DNA of 37,842 nucleotides, from assembly GCA_964223495.1 (NCBI GenBank), contig CAXQGL010000039.1:1-37842 (forward strand), written 5' to 3'. Both the position numbers and the translations under genes were made by a program. Below the pieces are notes generated by a model, which saw only the letters and a list, made by a program, of their open reading frames with translations, did not search any database and was not told the DNA's origin. Positions 1-7,039 of the stretch are shown piece by piece; position 1 is the first letter of the stretch, and each line of letters opens with the position of its first letter. Origin of the DNA: UBA8752 sp964223495 (GTDB lineage: Bacteria; Bacteroidota; Bacteroidia; Flavobacteriales_D; Sanyastnellaceae).

Positions 1-5
1 TGCGC

Positions 6-13
6 TAATTTTG
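6..13 (+). promoter_or_regulatory. -7 promoter element of tRNA-Leu
   Basis: The octamer TAATTTTG matches the Bacteroidota primary-sigma -7 consensus TAnnTTTG exactly. It lies 31 nt before the mature 5' end of the tRNA-Leu at 45, as expected for a short precursor leader. The matching -33 TTG element would fall outside the window. Confidence 0.55.
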
Positions 14-44
14 GCGCCCCTTCCCGGAGCAGTCCGGGGGTCAC

Positions 45-126
45 ACCCAGGTGGCGAAATTGGTAGACGCGCAGTCTTCAGGCGGCTGTGCCTTCGGGCG
101 TGCTGGTTCGAGTCCAGTTCTGGGTA
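45..126 (+). tRNA. tRNA-Leu (anticodon CAG)
   Basis: A class II tRNA cloverleaf can be drawn by hand. The acceptor stem 45-51 pairs with 119-125 with one G-T wobble. The D arm is 54-70. The anticodon stem 72-76/84-88 encloses the loop TTCAGGC with anticodon CAG at 79-81. A long variable arm spans about 89-101, and the T arm is 102-118 with loop TTCGAGT. The long variable arm, discriminator A126 and anticodon identify leucine (CUG codons). The bases after the discriminator are CCC, not CCA, so the 3' CCA is probably added enzymatically. A GC-rich genome would use CUG heavily. Confidence 0.95.
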
Positions 127-133
127 CCCAATG

Positions 134-160
134 AAAGAGGCTCCTCGCGGAGCCTCTTTT
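134..160 (+). terminator. intrinsic terminator of tRNA-Leu
   Basis: A perfect 10-bp stem (134-143 with 150-159) closes a 6-nt loop and runs into TTTTGCTTTT. It follows the tRNA by a few bases, so it terminates the plus-strand tRNA transcript. The A-rich side also makes it a possible weak stop for cysN reading the other way. Confidence 0.85.
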
Positions 161-196
161 GCTTTTCTCTTGGACTGTGTCGCCCGGATGTCGGGT

Positions 197-1447
197 TCAG
201 GTGTAGATGACCCCTGCCGCCACGGTGAGGCGGGTACCCGGATCGACAAGGATGAAGGAACCCGTTGTCCGGTTCCTGCGATAGTCGTCCACCAGAACGG
301 GGGCCGCTGTGCGGATCCGAACCCGTGCGATGTCGTTCATGCCGATTTCGAGATCGTCCTCGATGCGGTGGAGCGTGTTGATGTCCAGCTTGTAGACGAC
401 CTCCTTCACGACGGCCTTGGCCTCGCGGGAAGTTTGCCGGAGCTCGAACCGGGTCCCGGACCGCATGGGCTGCTCGGACAACCAGCAAATACGGGCATCG
501 AGGTCCTGCAGGCTATCGGGCTGGTTGTTCTCACGAACGAGCATGTCGCCCCGACTCAAGTCAATGTCGTTGGCGAGGGTCATGACCACACTCTGGGGCG
601 GGAATGCCTTCTCAACCTTCCGGTCGCCGATCGCGATGGCGGTGACGGTACTGCTCAAACCGCTCGGCAAGGCCACCACTGCATCGCCCACCTTGAAGAC
701 GCCGCCGGCCACGCGGCCGGCATAGCCACGGAAATCGCGGTTGGCATCGGTCTGGGGACGGATGACGTACTGGACAGGGAAGCGGCAGTCCTGCAGATTC
801 CGGTCGGCCGCCACATGGACATGCTCGAGGTGGTGCAACAGCGTGGGCCCTTCATACCAAGGCGTCTGCTCGGAACGGTCCACCACATTGTCACCTTGCA
901 GGGCGCTGATGGGGATGAACTTGATGTCCGGAATGTCCAGACGGCTGGAGAAACTGCGGAAGGCGTCCACAATCTCATCGTAACGTTCCTGACTCCAGTC
1001 CACGAGGTCCATCTTGTTCACGCAGACCACCATGTGCTTGATGCCGAGCAGGTGCGTGATGAAGCTGTGCCGGTGGGTCTGCTCCAACAGGCCGGCCCTC
1101 GCATCGATCAGGATGATGGCCAGGTCTGCCGTGGAGGCACCCGTCACCATGTTGCGGGTGTACTGGATGTGGCCCGGCGCATCCGCGATGATGAACTTGC
1201 GCTTGGGTGTTGCGAAGTATCGGTAGGCCACATCGATGGTGATGCCCTGCTCCCGCTCGGCGCGGAGGCCATCGGTCAAAAGGGACAGGTCGGCGCCATC
1301 CGTACCGCGCTGGGTCGAGGCCTGCTCAATCTGGTCGAGCTGGTCCTCGAAGATGGTCTTGCTATCGTACAGGAGGCGGCCTATCAGGGTACTCTTCCCG
1401 TCGTCCACACTGCCCGCCGTAATGAAGCGAAGTAGTCCTTGTGCCAT
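197..1447 (-). CDS. cysN: sulfate adenylyltransferase subunit 1 (GTPase)
   Basis: This is the large GTPase subunit of ATP sulfurylase. With CysD it makes adenosine 5'-phosphosulfate (APS) from ATP and sulfate, driven by GTP hydrolysis, in the cytosol. The EF-Tu-like GTPase motifs are all visible: GSVDDGKST near residues 9-17, DAPGHIQYTRNM as switch II, and NKMD for guanine recognition. Beta-barrel domains follow. The ATG at 1447 is chosen because translation from it begins MAQGLLRFITAGS, directly before the P-loop; the reading frame extends further upstream, but those residues look non-homologous and would overlap cysD. At 416 aa it is CysN alone, without a fused CysC domain. It starts 28 nt after the cysD stop and is the last gene of the cysC-DUF2061-cysD-cysN operon. 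Confidence 0.95.
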   Translation of the reverse strand: MAQGLLRFITAGSVDDGKSTLIGRLLYDSKTIFEDQLDQIEQASTQRGTDGADLSLLTDGLRAEREQGITIDVAYRYFATPKRKFIIADAPGHIQYTRNMVTGASTADLAIILIDARAGLLEQTHRHSFITHLLGIKHMVVCVNKMDLVDWSQERYDEIVDAFRSFSSRLDIPDIKFIPISALQGDNVVDRSEQTPWYEGPTLLHHLEHVHVAADRNLQDCRFPVQYVIRPQTDANRDFRGYAGRVAGGVFKVGDAVVALPSGLSSTVTAIAIGDRKVEKAFPPQSVVMTLANDIDLSRGDMLVRENNQPDSLQDLDARICWLSEQPMRSGTRFELRQTSREAKAVVKEVVYKLDINTLHRIEDDLEIGMNDIARVRIRTAAPVLVDDYRRNRTTGSFILVDPGTRLTVAAGVIYT

Positions 1448-1475
1448 GCTGCTGGTCTTTCCCTGTTGTTTCTCC

Positions 1476-2384
1476 TCAGAAGTAGCCTTCCTTCTTGCGG
1501 TCCTCCATCGCCGACTGGCTGCGCTTGTCGTCCATGCGGCCACCGCGTTCCGTCTTGCGGGCTGCGGCCACCTCGCCCACGATCTTCTCCAAAGAATCCG
1601 CGTCACTCTCCACCGCGCCGGTGATCGTCAGGTCACCCAAGGTCCTGAAGCGGACCTGCAGCTTCTCCACCTGCTCATCAGGACGCAGGTTGAGGTGCTC
1701 GCTGTGGGCGAGGATCTGCCCGTCCCGACGGACCACTTCGCGCTCGTGGGCGAAGTAGAGGCTCGGGATGGCGATGTTCTCGCGCAGGATGTAGTTCCAG
1801 ATGTCAAGCTCCGTCCAATTGTTGAGCGGGAAGACCCTGAAATGCTCTCCGGGCTGGTGCTTGCCGTTGTACAGGTCCCACAGTTCCGGCCGCTGGTTCT
1901 TGGGGTCCCATTGGCTGAAATCGTCGCGGTGGCTGAAGAAGCGCTCCTTGGCGCGGGCCTTCTCCTCGTCCCGTCGCGCACCGCCGACACAGGCATCGAA
2001 CCGATGCGCCTCGATGGTCGAGATCAAAGTGGGCGTCTGGATTCGGTTGCGCGAGGCGTTGAATCCCTTCTCCTCGGTCACCTCGCCCCGGTCGATGAGT
2101 TCCTGCACGCTGCCCACGATGAGCTGCACGCCCAGCTCAGCGACCAGGTCATCCCGGAACTGCATGGTTTCAGGGAAGTTGTGGCCCGTATCGATGTGCA
2201 CCAGCGGCATGGGAATGCGGGCCGGGGCAAAGGCCTTGCGGGCCAGGTGGGTCACACAGATGCTGTCCTTACCACCGCTGAACAGGATGGCCGGCCGCTC
2301 GAATTGTGCGGCCACCTCCCTCAACACGTAAATTCCTTCGGCCTCAAGCTCATCGAGATGGCTCAGGTTGTACTCACTGCTCAT
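1476..2384 (-). CDS. cysD: sulfate adenylyltransferase subunit 2
   Basis: This is the catalytic PP-loop subunit of ATP sulfurylase, which adenylylates sulfate to APS in partnership with CysN. The PP-loop pyrophosphatase motif FSGGKDSI lies near residues 35-42. The conserved AHRFDACVGGARRDEEKARAKE stretch (split here by position, about residues 126-147) and the RVFPLNNWTELDIWNYI stretch are typical of CysD rather than CysH. The 302-aa length matches the family. Its start overlaps the end of the DUF2061 gene by 11 bp, implying translational coupling. No cysH, sulfite reductase or sulfate permease gene is present in this window, so whether the product feeds assimilation or sulfation cannot be decided here. 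Confidence 0.96.
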   Translation of the reverse strand: MSSEYNLSHLDELEAEGIYVLREVAAQFERPAILFSGGKDSICVTHLARKAFAPARIPMPLVHIDTGHNFPETMQFRDDLVAELGVQLIVGSVQELIDRGEVTEEKGFNASRNRIQTPTLISTIEAHRFDACVGGARRDEEKARAKERFFSHRDDFSQWDPKNQRPELWDLYNGKHQPGEHFRVFPLNNWTELDIWNYILRENIAIPSLYFAHEREVVRRDGQILAHSEHLNLRPDEQVEKLQVRFRTLGDLTITGAVESDADSLEKIVGEVAAARKTERGGRMDDKRSQSAMEDRKKEGYF

Positions 2385-2604
2385 CTTTTTCTCCTTTCCT
2401 GCCCAGATTGCCGTAACGGAACCAAGCCCGTTCGTGGAAGTAATACAGCACCATCTTGAGGATGCTCTCCATCACCATGATGCCACTCGCCGCCTTGATG
2501 TCGCCGAATACGACATAAACGAAAGTAAAGGTCGTGGCGGAGGCGATGATCCTCCAAGTGATCGTCTTGGCAATGTGCCTTCTTCTGGAACGCTTCTCGT
2601 CCAT
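2374..2604 (-). CDS. DUF2061 small membrane protein
   Basis: This 76-aa protein has a basic N terminus (DEKRSRRRH), then two likely membrane segments at about residues 17-34 and 41-56, with a charged C-terminal tail. The sequence TWRIIASATTFTFVYVVFGD is the DUF2061 signature. It lies between cysC (3-nt gap) and cysD (11-bp overlap), so it is part of the sulfate-activation operon. Family members are known in this context, but I know of no demonstrated biochemical role. A function linked to sulfate uptake or anchoring of the activation enzymes is only inference from position. Confidence 0.88.
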   Translation of the reverse strand: MDEKRSRRRHIAKTITWRIIASATTFTFVYVVFGDIKAASGIMVMESILKMVLYYFHERAWFRYGNLGRKGEKDEQ

Positions 2605-2607
2605 GGC

Positions 2608-3066
2608 TCAATTCAATGCGGCAAATGACATGATGGATGCCACGCCGTCCTCCACCGTTGTTTCAGTCGTGTCCAAGTCGCAGTAATCCGACTCCGGAGC
2701 ACCGTATTCATCGCTGTGATAATGCTCGCGTCCACGAATGTCCGTGGTGTGCACATATACCTCTTTTACATTGGCCCGAGACTTGAACTCCTCACGCAGC
2801 CAGCGGAAAGGAGCCACAACGGCAACAATGGCGATACAATTCTGTCGACTCAGGTACAAGGCAATGTCCTGTGCCCTGCGGATGTTCGCCTCCCTGCCGG
2901 AAGGACTGTAATCGGCGTTGGCGGTCAGCGCCCTGAGGTCGTCCCCATCTACCAGGAACGCACTGCGCCCCTCGGATTTCAGTGCTTCAAGGAGTGCCCG
3001 ACCCATGGTGGATTTGCCCGCTCCGGGCTGACCTGTAATCCAGATGATGGGCTGCTCCCCGGTCAT
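2608..3066 (-). CDS. cysC: short, divergent adenylylsulfate kinase
   Basis: Expected to phosphorylate APS at the 3' position to give PAPS. The P-loop GQPGAGKST is at about residues 12-20, followed by VDGDDLRAL, equivalent to the DGDxxR motif of APS kinases, and an ANIRRAQDIA helix like the canonical one. The protein is only 152 aa, against roughly 170-200 in typical CysC. Where E. coli CysC has ISPHR with its phosphorylated serine, this protein reads VAPFR. The lid segment (canonical ARDPKGLYKKAR to FTGID) is replaced by a short stretch around IRGREHYHSDEYGAPES. It is first in the operon, directly before DUF2061. The assignment as APS kinase is likely from context, but the catalytic details are unusual. 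Confidence 0.85.
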   Translation of the reverse strand: MTGEQPIIWITGQPGAGKSTMGRALLEALKSEGRSAFLVDGDDLRALTANADYSPSGREANIRRAQDIALYLSRQNCIAIVAVVAPFRWLREEFKSRANVKEVYVHTTDIRGREHYHSDEYGAPESDYCDLDTTETTVEDGVASIMSFAALN

Positions 3067-3154
3067 GACGTAAAGATATGGTCAATGTCGCGGTCAATTC
3101 CAGCCTCCGAAATCGGATTGGAACGAAAACAATGGAAATTTTTTTACGTCATAA
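3063..3154. repeat. 10-bp perfect inverted repeat flanking the cysC upstream region
   Basis: ATGACGTAAA at 3065-3074 and TTTACGTCAT at 3143-3152 are exact reverse complements, extendable to 12 bp with one wobble (3063-3074 and 3143-3154). The first copy overlaps the cysC start codon and -7 box. The second lies about 37 bp before the putative -7 box of the plus-strand RNA candidate. It could be a pair of operator half-sites for a regulator shared by the divergent transcripts. If transcription starts further upstream, it could instead form an RNA stem hiding the cysC start. Confidence 0.5.
3071..3097 (-). promoter_or_regulatory. promoter of the cysC-DUF2061-cysD-cysN operon
   Basis: On the minus strand TTG (3097-3095), 16 nt, then TATCTTTA (3078-3071) resembles TTG-spacer-TAnnTTTG with one mismatch. 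Only four bases separate the -7 box from the cysC ATG at 3066. TTGACC is directly repeated 12 nt apart (around 3095 and 3083), so the -33 element may be duplicated. This would yield a leaderless or nearly leaderless cysC mRNA. Confidence 0.45.
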
Positions 3155-3173
3155 TCTCCTGACTATTAGTTCA

Positions 3174-3198
3174 TTGTGACTGCATGAAAATATTTTTT
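3174..3198 (+). promoter_or_regulatory. possible promoter of the 3203-3328 RNA candidate
   Basis: TTG at 3174-3176, 14 nt, then TATTTTTT at 3191-3198, which is one base off TAnnTTTG. The surrounding AT-rich patch stands out in a GC-rich segment. The spacing is shorter than the usual 17-23 nt, so confidence is limited. Confidence 0.3.
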
Positions 3199-3202
3199 CC
3201 AG

Positions 3203-3328
3203 AATTCCGTAACCCCGGAGGACCCGCAGCGGTATAGGGAAACGGTTTTGGTTACAGCCGCTCCCGCAAGGGAACAGGCGATTTGGTGAAACGAAGGGGT
3301 CCTCGAACGCGGGGACCCTTTCTCTTTT
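3203..3328 (+). ncRNA. candidate structured small RNA, family not recognised
   Basis: No protein gene occupies 3067-3349, yet a plus-strand intrinsic terminator ends at 3328 and an AT-rich promoter-like patch lies at 3174-3198. Between them the sequence folds into three local hairpins: AGCGG/CCGCT (3228-3232 with 3258-3262), CCC-GCAA-GGG (3263-3272) with a GNRA tetraloop, and CG-TTT-GGTG-AAA-CG (3279-3293). In addition GAGGACCC (3218-3225) is perfectly complementary to GGGTCCTC (3297-3304), the 5' arm of the terminator. The RNA can therefore form either a closed multi-hairpin domain or the terminator. It lacks the GGAA-loop motif of SRP RNA and is too short for tmRNA or RNase P RNA. It is divergent from cysC. 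Expression and function are inferred only. Confidence 0.4.
3294..3328 (+). terminator. intrinsic terminator reading plus strand
   Basis: The stem AAGGG(G)TCCTC (3294-3304, one bulged G) pairs with GGGGACCCTT (3311-3320, G-T wobble included) around the loop GAACGC and is followed by TCTCTTTT. The T tract is on the plus strand; read on the minus strand the hairpin is followed by CGTTTCACC. It therefore ends a plus-strand transcript rather than the DUF983 gene. Confidence 0.7.
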
Positions 3329-3349
3329 CAGTCAATTCCGTTCCGGTCT

Positions 3350-3763
3350 CTATTTCCAGCGGGCCTTGCCGCCCCAACCCACGAACATGTGGATCCAGAT
3401 GGAACGACTCAGCCGTTGCAGCGGAGGCAGGAGCGCGATCAAGGTGACCACCCCGGCACACAGGAAGATCTCGGGCTGGTCCGTGAAGCCCGTGAAATGG
3501 ATCCATCCCATTGCTCCAAAAGTGTAGAGCGCAACCAGAACCGCCACCCACAAAGCCACGGTGAGCCCGTAGTTCACATAGGCTGCGCCGAAATAGAAGC
3601 CCGGTTCGCGGAGGAAATCGGTTCCGCATTGAGGGCACCGGTGGTGCATCTCATTGACGGTCCGCAACCGGTAGGGATTGGCCACCTTGAACAGCCCGGC
3701 CTCACGGCAACCGGGACAACGGTTGCCCAGTGCACTGGAAACAACATTGCGGCGGGATGACAT
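3350..3763 (-). CDS. DUF983 zinc-ribbon membrane protein
   Basis: This 137-aa protein carries two CxxC pairs, CPGC (about residues 16-19) and CPQC (about 44-47), with the KVANPYRLRTVNEMHHRCPQCG region typical of DUF983. Two hydrophobic segments follow, about residues 64-86 and 93-115. The cysteines suggest a small zinc ribbon on the cytoplasmic face. The ATG at 3763 (MSSRRNVV) fits the family's N terminus better than the in-frame start 39 bp upstream. It lies 45 nt after the ABC exporter gene on the same strand and is probably the last gene of the purB operon. No biochemical function is known to me. Confidence 0.85.
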   Translation of the reverse strand: MSSRRNVVSSALGNRCPGCREAGLFKVANPYRLRTVNEMHHRCPQCGTDFLREPGFYFGAAYVNYGLTVALWVAVLVALYTFGAMGWIHFTGFTDQPEIFLCAGVVTLIALLPPLQRLSRSIWIHMFVGWGGKARWK

Positions 3764-3808
3764 GACGGCGAATCTACCCTGCCGCATCCGCCCCCGGAGC
3801 AATCCGGG

Positions 3809-5623
3809 TCACGCTTCCAATTGCTGCAGGGACACCATGCCCTGGTAATGCCCCCCCTGGACCATGAGTTCCTCGTGGGTGCCGGTTTCGACGATCCGGC
3901 CCTCGTCGAGCACGACAATGCGGTCTGCCCGCCTTACGGTAGACAACCGATGCGCAATGACCACTGCGGTCCGCCCCTCCATGACCCGCTCAATGGCCGC
4001 CTGGACAAGGCGCTCCCCCTCCGCATCCAAGGCGCTCGTGGCTTCGTCCAGGACCAATATCGGTGGATCATGGTAGAGGGCACGGGCAATAGCGAGGCGC
4101 TGCTTCTGCCCTCCCGACAGCCGCCCGCCGCCATCGCCGATCGGGGTGTCCATTCCCTGGGGTAGCCGCTCGATGAACTCCATGGCATGGGCGATTTCGG
4201 CAACTTCCCGGATGCGCGCGACATCCGGAGCCGGGTCGAACAGGGCGATGTTCGCCGCCACCGCATCGTTGAACAGCAACGGGTCCTGCGTGACGAATCC
4301 AATGCGCCTCCGCAACGCTCCCGTGGCGACCTCCCTCAGGTCCTGTCCATCAATCCTGATGCTGCCCGACGCCGGGTCATACAGGCGCAAGAGCAACCTG
4401 GCCACCGTGGTCTTCCCACTTCCGGAAGCCCCCACCAACGCCACGGTTTCCCCTTTATGGATGGTGAGGTCGAAACCGGATAGGGCCGGTGTTTCCGCAC
4501 CCGGATACCGGAAGACCACCTGATCGAATCGGATGTCCTCCGCGAAGCGCAAAGGCTGGGGCGAAACAGGCTCGGCAACGGTGACTTCCGCCTGGAGCAC
4601 CTCATCGAGCCGGTCCAATGAAGCCGCCCCCTTCTGCACTTTGAAAACGGCATCGCTCAAGGACCGCGCCGGGGGGATGATCTGGCTGAACACGACGAGG
4701 TAACCGATGAACAGCTCGCCCTCCAGACCATCACCGCGGAGCACCAACCTGCCGCCGACAGCCAACAGGATGGCGATGACCGTCATCGAGACGAACTCGC
4801 TCACCGGTGAGCTCAGGTATTCGCGCTTGTACAATTTGCGCATCAAACGGAAGTACCCTTGGTTGTGTTCCGCAAATCGAGCCCGGAATCGGGGTGCCGC
4901 ATCAAAGGCCTTGACCACGACCATGGCCCCCAATGTCTCCTCGAGTCGGCTGATGAGGTCACCCAATTTCGCCTTGCCCCTGCCCGCTGCTCCACGCAGC
5001 GCCATGGCGATCCGGGAAATGATGAAGCCCGCGACCGGCATGAACACCAATGCGAACAAGGTGAGCTCCCAACTGATGGCGAACAGGGTGATGAGCGACA
5101 AGAGGATCATGATGGGCGCCTTGAACAGCACCTCCAAGGTCCCGATGACGCTGAATTCGACCTCCATGAGGTCGTTGGTCATCCGGCTGATCAAGTCGCC
5201 CTTCCTCTGCTCCGTGAAATAACCGACCGGCAATGCCAGGATGCGGTCGAACAACTGCTCCCTAAGGTCCCGGGCAACACCGGTCCGAATTGTCGCCAAA
5301 CTGTAGAATGACAGGTAGGTCACTGCATTCTTGATGAGCGCCAGTGCAGCGATTGCCGCGCACATGACCAGCAGGGCCTGCTCCGCCCCATGGGTGGCCA
5401 CATATTGGTCCAATCCCCCGGTCAACCGCTCGAAAACGGCGTGGCTGCCCTCGCCATGGTCCTCCCCGCCCCCGCCCGTGCGGAACAGGATGCGCAAAAA
5501 GGGTACGATGGCCAGGAAGGTGAACAGGGACAGAACCGATCCGAGAACGTTGAAGGCAATGTTGCCCAGCAAATTCAGCCGATACCGCAGGACCAGCCGG
5601 AATAGGTCCCCGAATCGCCTCAT
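3809..5623 (-). CDS. ABC exporter, MsbA-like half-transporter
   Basis: This 604-aa protein fuses a type IV exporter membrane domain (about residues 1-320, six predicted helices) to a nucleotide-binding domain (about 345-604). The NBD shows Walker A GASGSGKTT (near 393), the Q-loop in IGFVTQDPLLF, the signature LSGGQKQR (near 497), Walker B ILVLDEATSALD (near 515-526) and the switch histidine in VIAHRLSTV. It should act as a homodimer in the inner membrane. Lipid A or phospholipid flipping like MsbA is the most likely role in a Bacteroidota cell, but drug or peptide export cannot be excluded from sequence. Its ATG overlaps the purB stop as ATGA, so it is translationally coupled to purB. Confidence 0.93.
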   Translation of the reverse strand: MRRFGDLFRLVLRYRLNLLGNIAFNVLGSVLSLFTFLAIVPFLRILFRTGGGGEDHGEGSHAVFERLTGGLDQYVATHGAEQALLVMCAAIAALALIKNAVTYLSFYSLATIRTGVARDLREQLFDRILALPVGYFTEQRKGDLISRMTNDLMEVEFSVIGTLEVLFKAPIMILLSLITLFAISWELTLFALVFMPVAGFIISRIAMALRGAAGRGKAKLGDLISRLEETLGAMVVVKAFDAAPRFRARFAEHNQGYFRLMRKLYKREYLSSPVSEFVSMTVIAILLAVGGRLVLRGDGLEGELFIGYLVVFSQIIPPARSLSDAVFKVQKGAASLDRLDEVLQAEVTVAEPVSPQPLRFAEDIRFDQVVFRYPGAETPALSGFDLTIHKGETVALVGASGSGKTTVARLLLRLYDPASGSIRIDGQDLREVATGALRRRIGFVTQDPLLFNDAVAANIALFDPAPDVARIREVAEIAHAMEFIERLPQGMDTPIGDGGGRLSGGQKQRLAIARALYHDPPILVLDEATSALDAEGERLVQAAIERVMEGRTAVVIAHRLSTVRRADRIVVLDEGRIVETGTHEELMVQGGHYQGMVSLQQLEA

Positions 5624-6975
5624 CCTCCGGTGGTCCCGATGTAGTTGTGCGGTGTGATGGCCATGAGCTCCGCCTTGACGGTTTCGCCGACGTCGAGTCC
5701 GGTGATGAAATCCCGGATGGTGGTTTCGGTGATGCCGCCCTGACCGCGGGTCAGTGCCTTGAGCAGCTCATAGGGCTTGGGAACACCTTCCCGTCGCAGG
5801 ATCGTCTGTATCGCTTCGGCCACCACGGCCCATTGTCCTTCGAGATCGGCCTCGAGTCTGGCCTCATGGAGCACCAGTTTGCCGAGTCCCTTGCGCAAGG
5901 CGTTGAGCGCGATCAGACTGTGGCCGACGGGCACGCCCACATTGCGCAGGACCGTGCTGTCGGTCAGGTCGCGCTGCAGCCGGCTGATGGGCAATTTGCG
6001 GGCCAGATGGGAAAGGAGGGCATTGGCCACACCCAGGTTGCCTTCACTGTTCTCGAAATCGATGGGGTTCACCTTGTGCGGCATGGCCGATGACCCCACC
6101 TCGCCCTCGACGACCTTCTGCTTGAAATAGTCGAGGCTGATGTAGTGCCAGATGTCCCGATCCAGATCGATCAGGATGGTGTGGATCCGCTGCAGTGCGT
6201 CGCACCAGGCGGCGAGGTAATCGTAGTGCTCGATCTGCGTGGTGGGGTGGCTGCGGTGCAATCCCAACTCCTCCTGCACGAAGGTGTCTGCGAAGGCATG
6301 CCAATCCACCTCGGGGTATGCCACGTGGTGGGCATTGAAGCCTCCGGTCGCTCCCCCGAACTTGGCGGCGAACGGCACGGCCTCGAATTGGGCGATGGCA
6401 TGGTCGAGCCGTTCCACGAACACTGCGAATTCCTTGCCGAGGCTGACCGGACTCGCAGGCTGGCCATGGGTCCGTGCCAGCATGGGTACTTCGCGCCATT
6501 GTTCGGCCAAGCCGGCGAGGTCGTCGCGCACGGATTGCAGGGCCGGGAGCAGGACATCCGCTGTGGCCTCCGCCATGGAGAGTGGAATGGCGGTGTTGTT
6601 CACATCCTGTGAGGTCAATCCGAAATGGACGAACTCCGACCGGTCACCGAGACCGATGGACACCAATCGCTCCTTGATGAAATACTCCACAGCCTTGACA
6701 TCGTGATTGGTGGTTTTCTCTATGTCCTTGACTGCCTGCGCCCCCTTCGAATCGAAGTTGATGTAGATGTCACGCAAGGCCGCCACTTGGCCGTCCTCCA
6801 TAGCGGGCAGCTGCGGCAGCCCCAATCCATGCAGGGCGATGAAGTATTCGACTTCCACGCGGATGCGGTATTGGATCAGTCCGGCCTCCGAGAAATAGGC
6901 GGAGAGTGGCTCGGTGTGGCGACGGTATCGACCGTCGATGGGGCTGATGGCATTCAGGGCGTCGTGATCGGACAT
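5620..6975 (-). CDS. purB: adenylosuccinate lyase
   Basis: Cleaves SAICAR to AICAR and adenylosuccinate to AMP, both releasing fumarate, in purine synthesis. The N terminus SPIDGRYRRHTEPLSAYFSE and the fumarase/aspartase signature GSSAMPHKVNPIDFE (about residues 286-300) identify the E. coli-type PurB. HFGLTSQDVNNTA and RTHGQPASP give the catalytic histidine regions. The ATG at 6975 (MSDHDALNAISPIDGRY) is chosen because the 17 residues encoded before it run into the intergenic promoter. At 451 aa it is full length. It is first in a three-gene minus-strand operon with the ABC exporter and DUF983 gene, divergent from the hydrolase gene at 7040. Confidence 0.97.
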   Translation of the reverse strand: MSDHDALNAISPIDGRYRRHTEPLSAYFSEAGLIQYRIRVEVEYFIALHGLGLPQLPAMEDGQVAALRDIYINFDSKGAQAVKDIEKTTNHDVKAVEYFIKERLVSIGLGDRSEFVHFGLTSQDVNNTAIPLSMAEATADVLLPALQSVRDDLAGLAEQWREVPMLARTHGQPASPVSLGKEFAVFVERLDHAIAQFEAVPFAAKFGGATGGFNAHHVAYPEVDWHAFADTFVQEELGLHRSHPTTQIEHYDYLAAWCDALQRIHTILIDLDRDIWHYISLDYFKQKVVEGEVGSSAMPHKVNPIDFENSEGNLGVANALLSHLARKLPISRLQRDLTDSTVLRNVGVPVGHSLIALNALRKGLGKLVLHEARLEADLEGQWAVVAEAIQTILRREGVPKPYELLKALTRGQGGITETTIRDFITGLDVGETVKAELMAITPHNYIGTTGG

Positions 6976-6996
6976 CGCTGCAGGGGAGCTGAAAGC

Positions 6997-7004
6997 CGAA
7001 ATTA
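6997..7004 (-). promoter_or_regulatory. -7 element of purB
   Basis: The minus strand reads TAATTTCG, one base off TAnnTTTG, 21 nt before the purB ATG. No clear -33 TTG was found at the usual spacing. Confidence 0.35.
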
Positions 7005-7008
7005 GGGC

Positions 7009-7035
7009 TTGCGGCACAGGGTACACTTACCTTTC
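7009..7035 (+). promoter_or_regulatory. promoter of the hydrolase gene at 7040
   Basis: TTG (7009-7011), 16 nt, TACCTTTC (7028-7035), then only four bases to the ATG at 7040. This is the same architecture as at cysC, including the 16-nt spacer, and suggests a leaderless mRNA. Confidence 0.45.
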
Positions 7036-7039
7036 GCAC

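Noticed and set aside
11..1435. 474-codon open frame on the plus strand across the tRNA and cysN
   Set aside because: It is antisense to clearly recognised cysN and runs through a tRNA and a terminator. High GC content keeps the complementary frame open.
3067..3349. SAM or cobalamin riboswitch, SRP RNA, tmRNA or 6S RNA in the cysC upstream gap
   Set aside because: None of the conserved cores I could check by eye was found on either strand (SAM-I core, cobalamin GCCACTG box, SRP GGAA loop), and the size excludes tmRNA.
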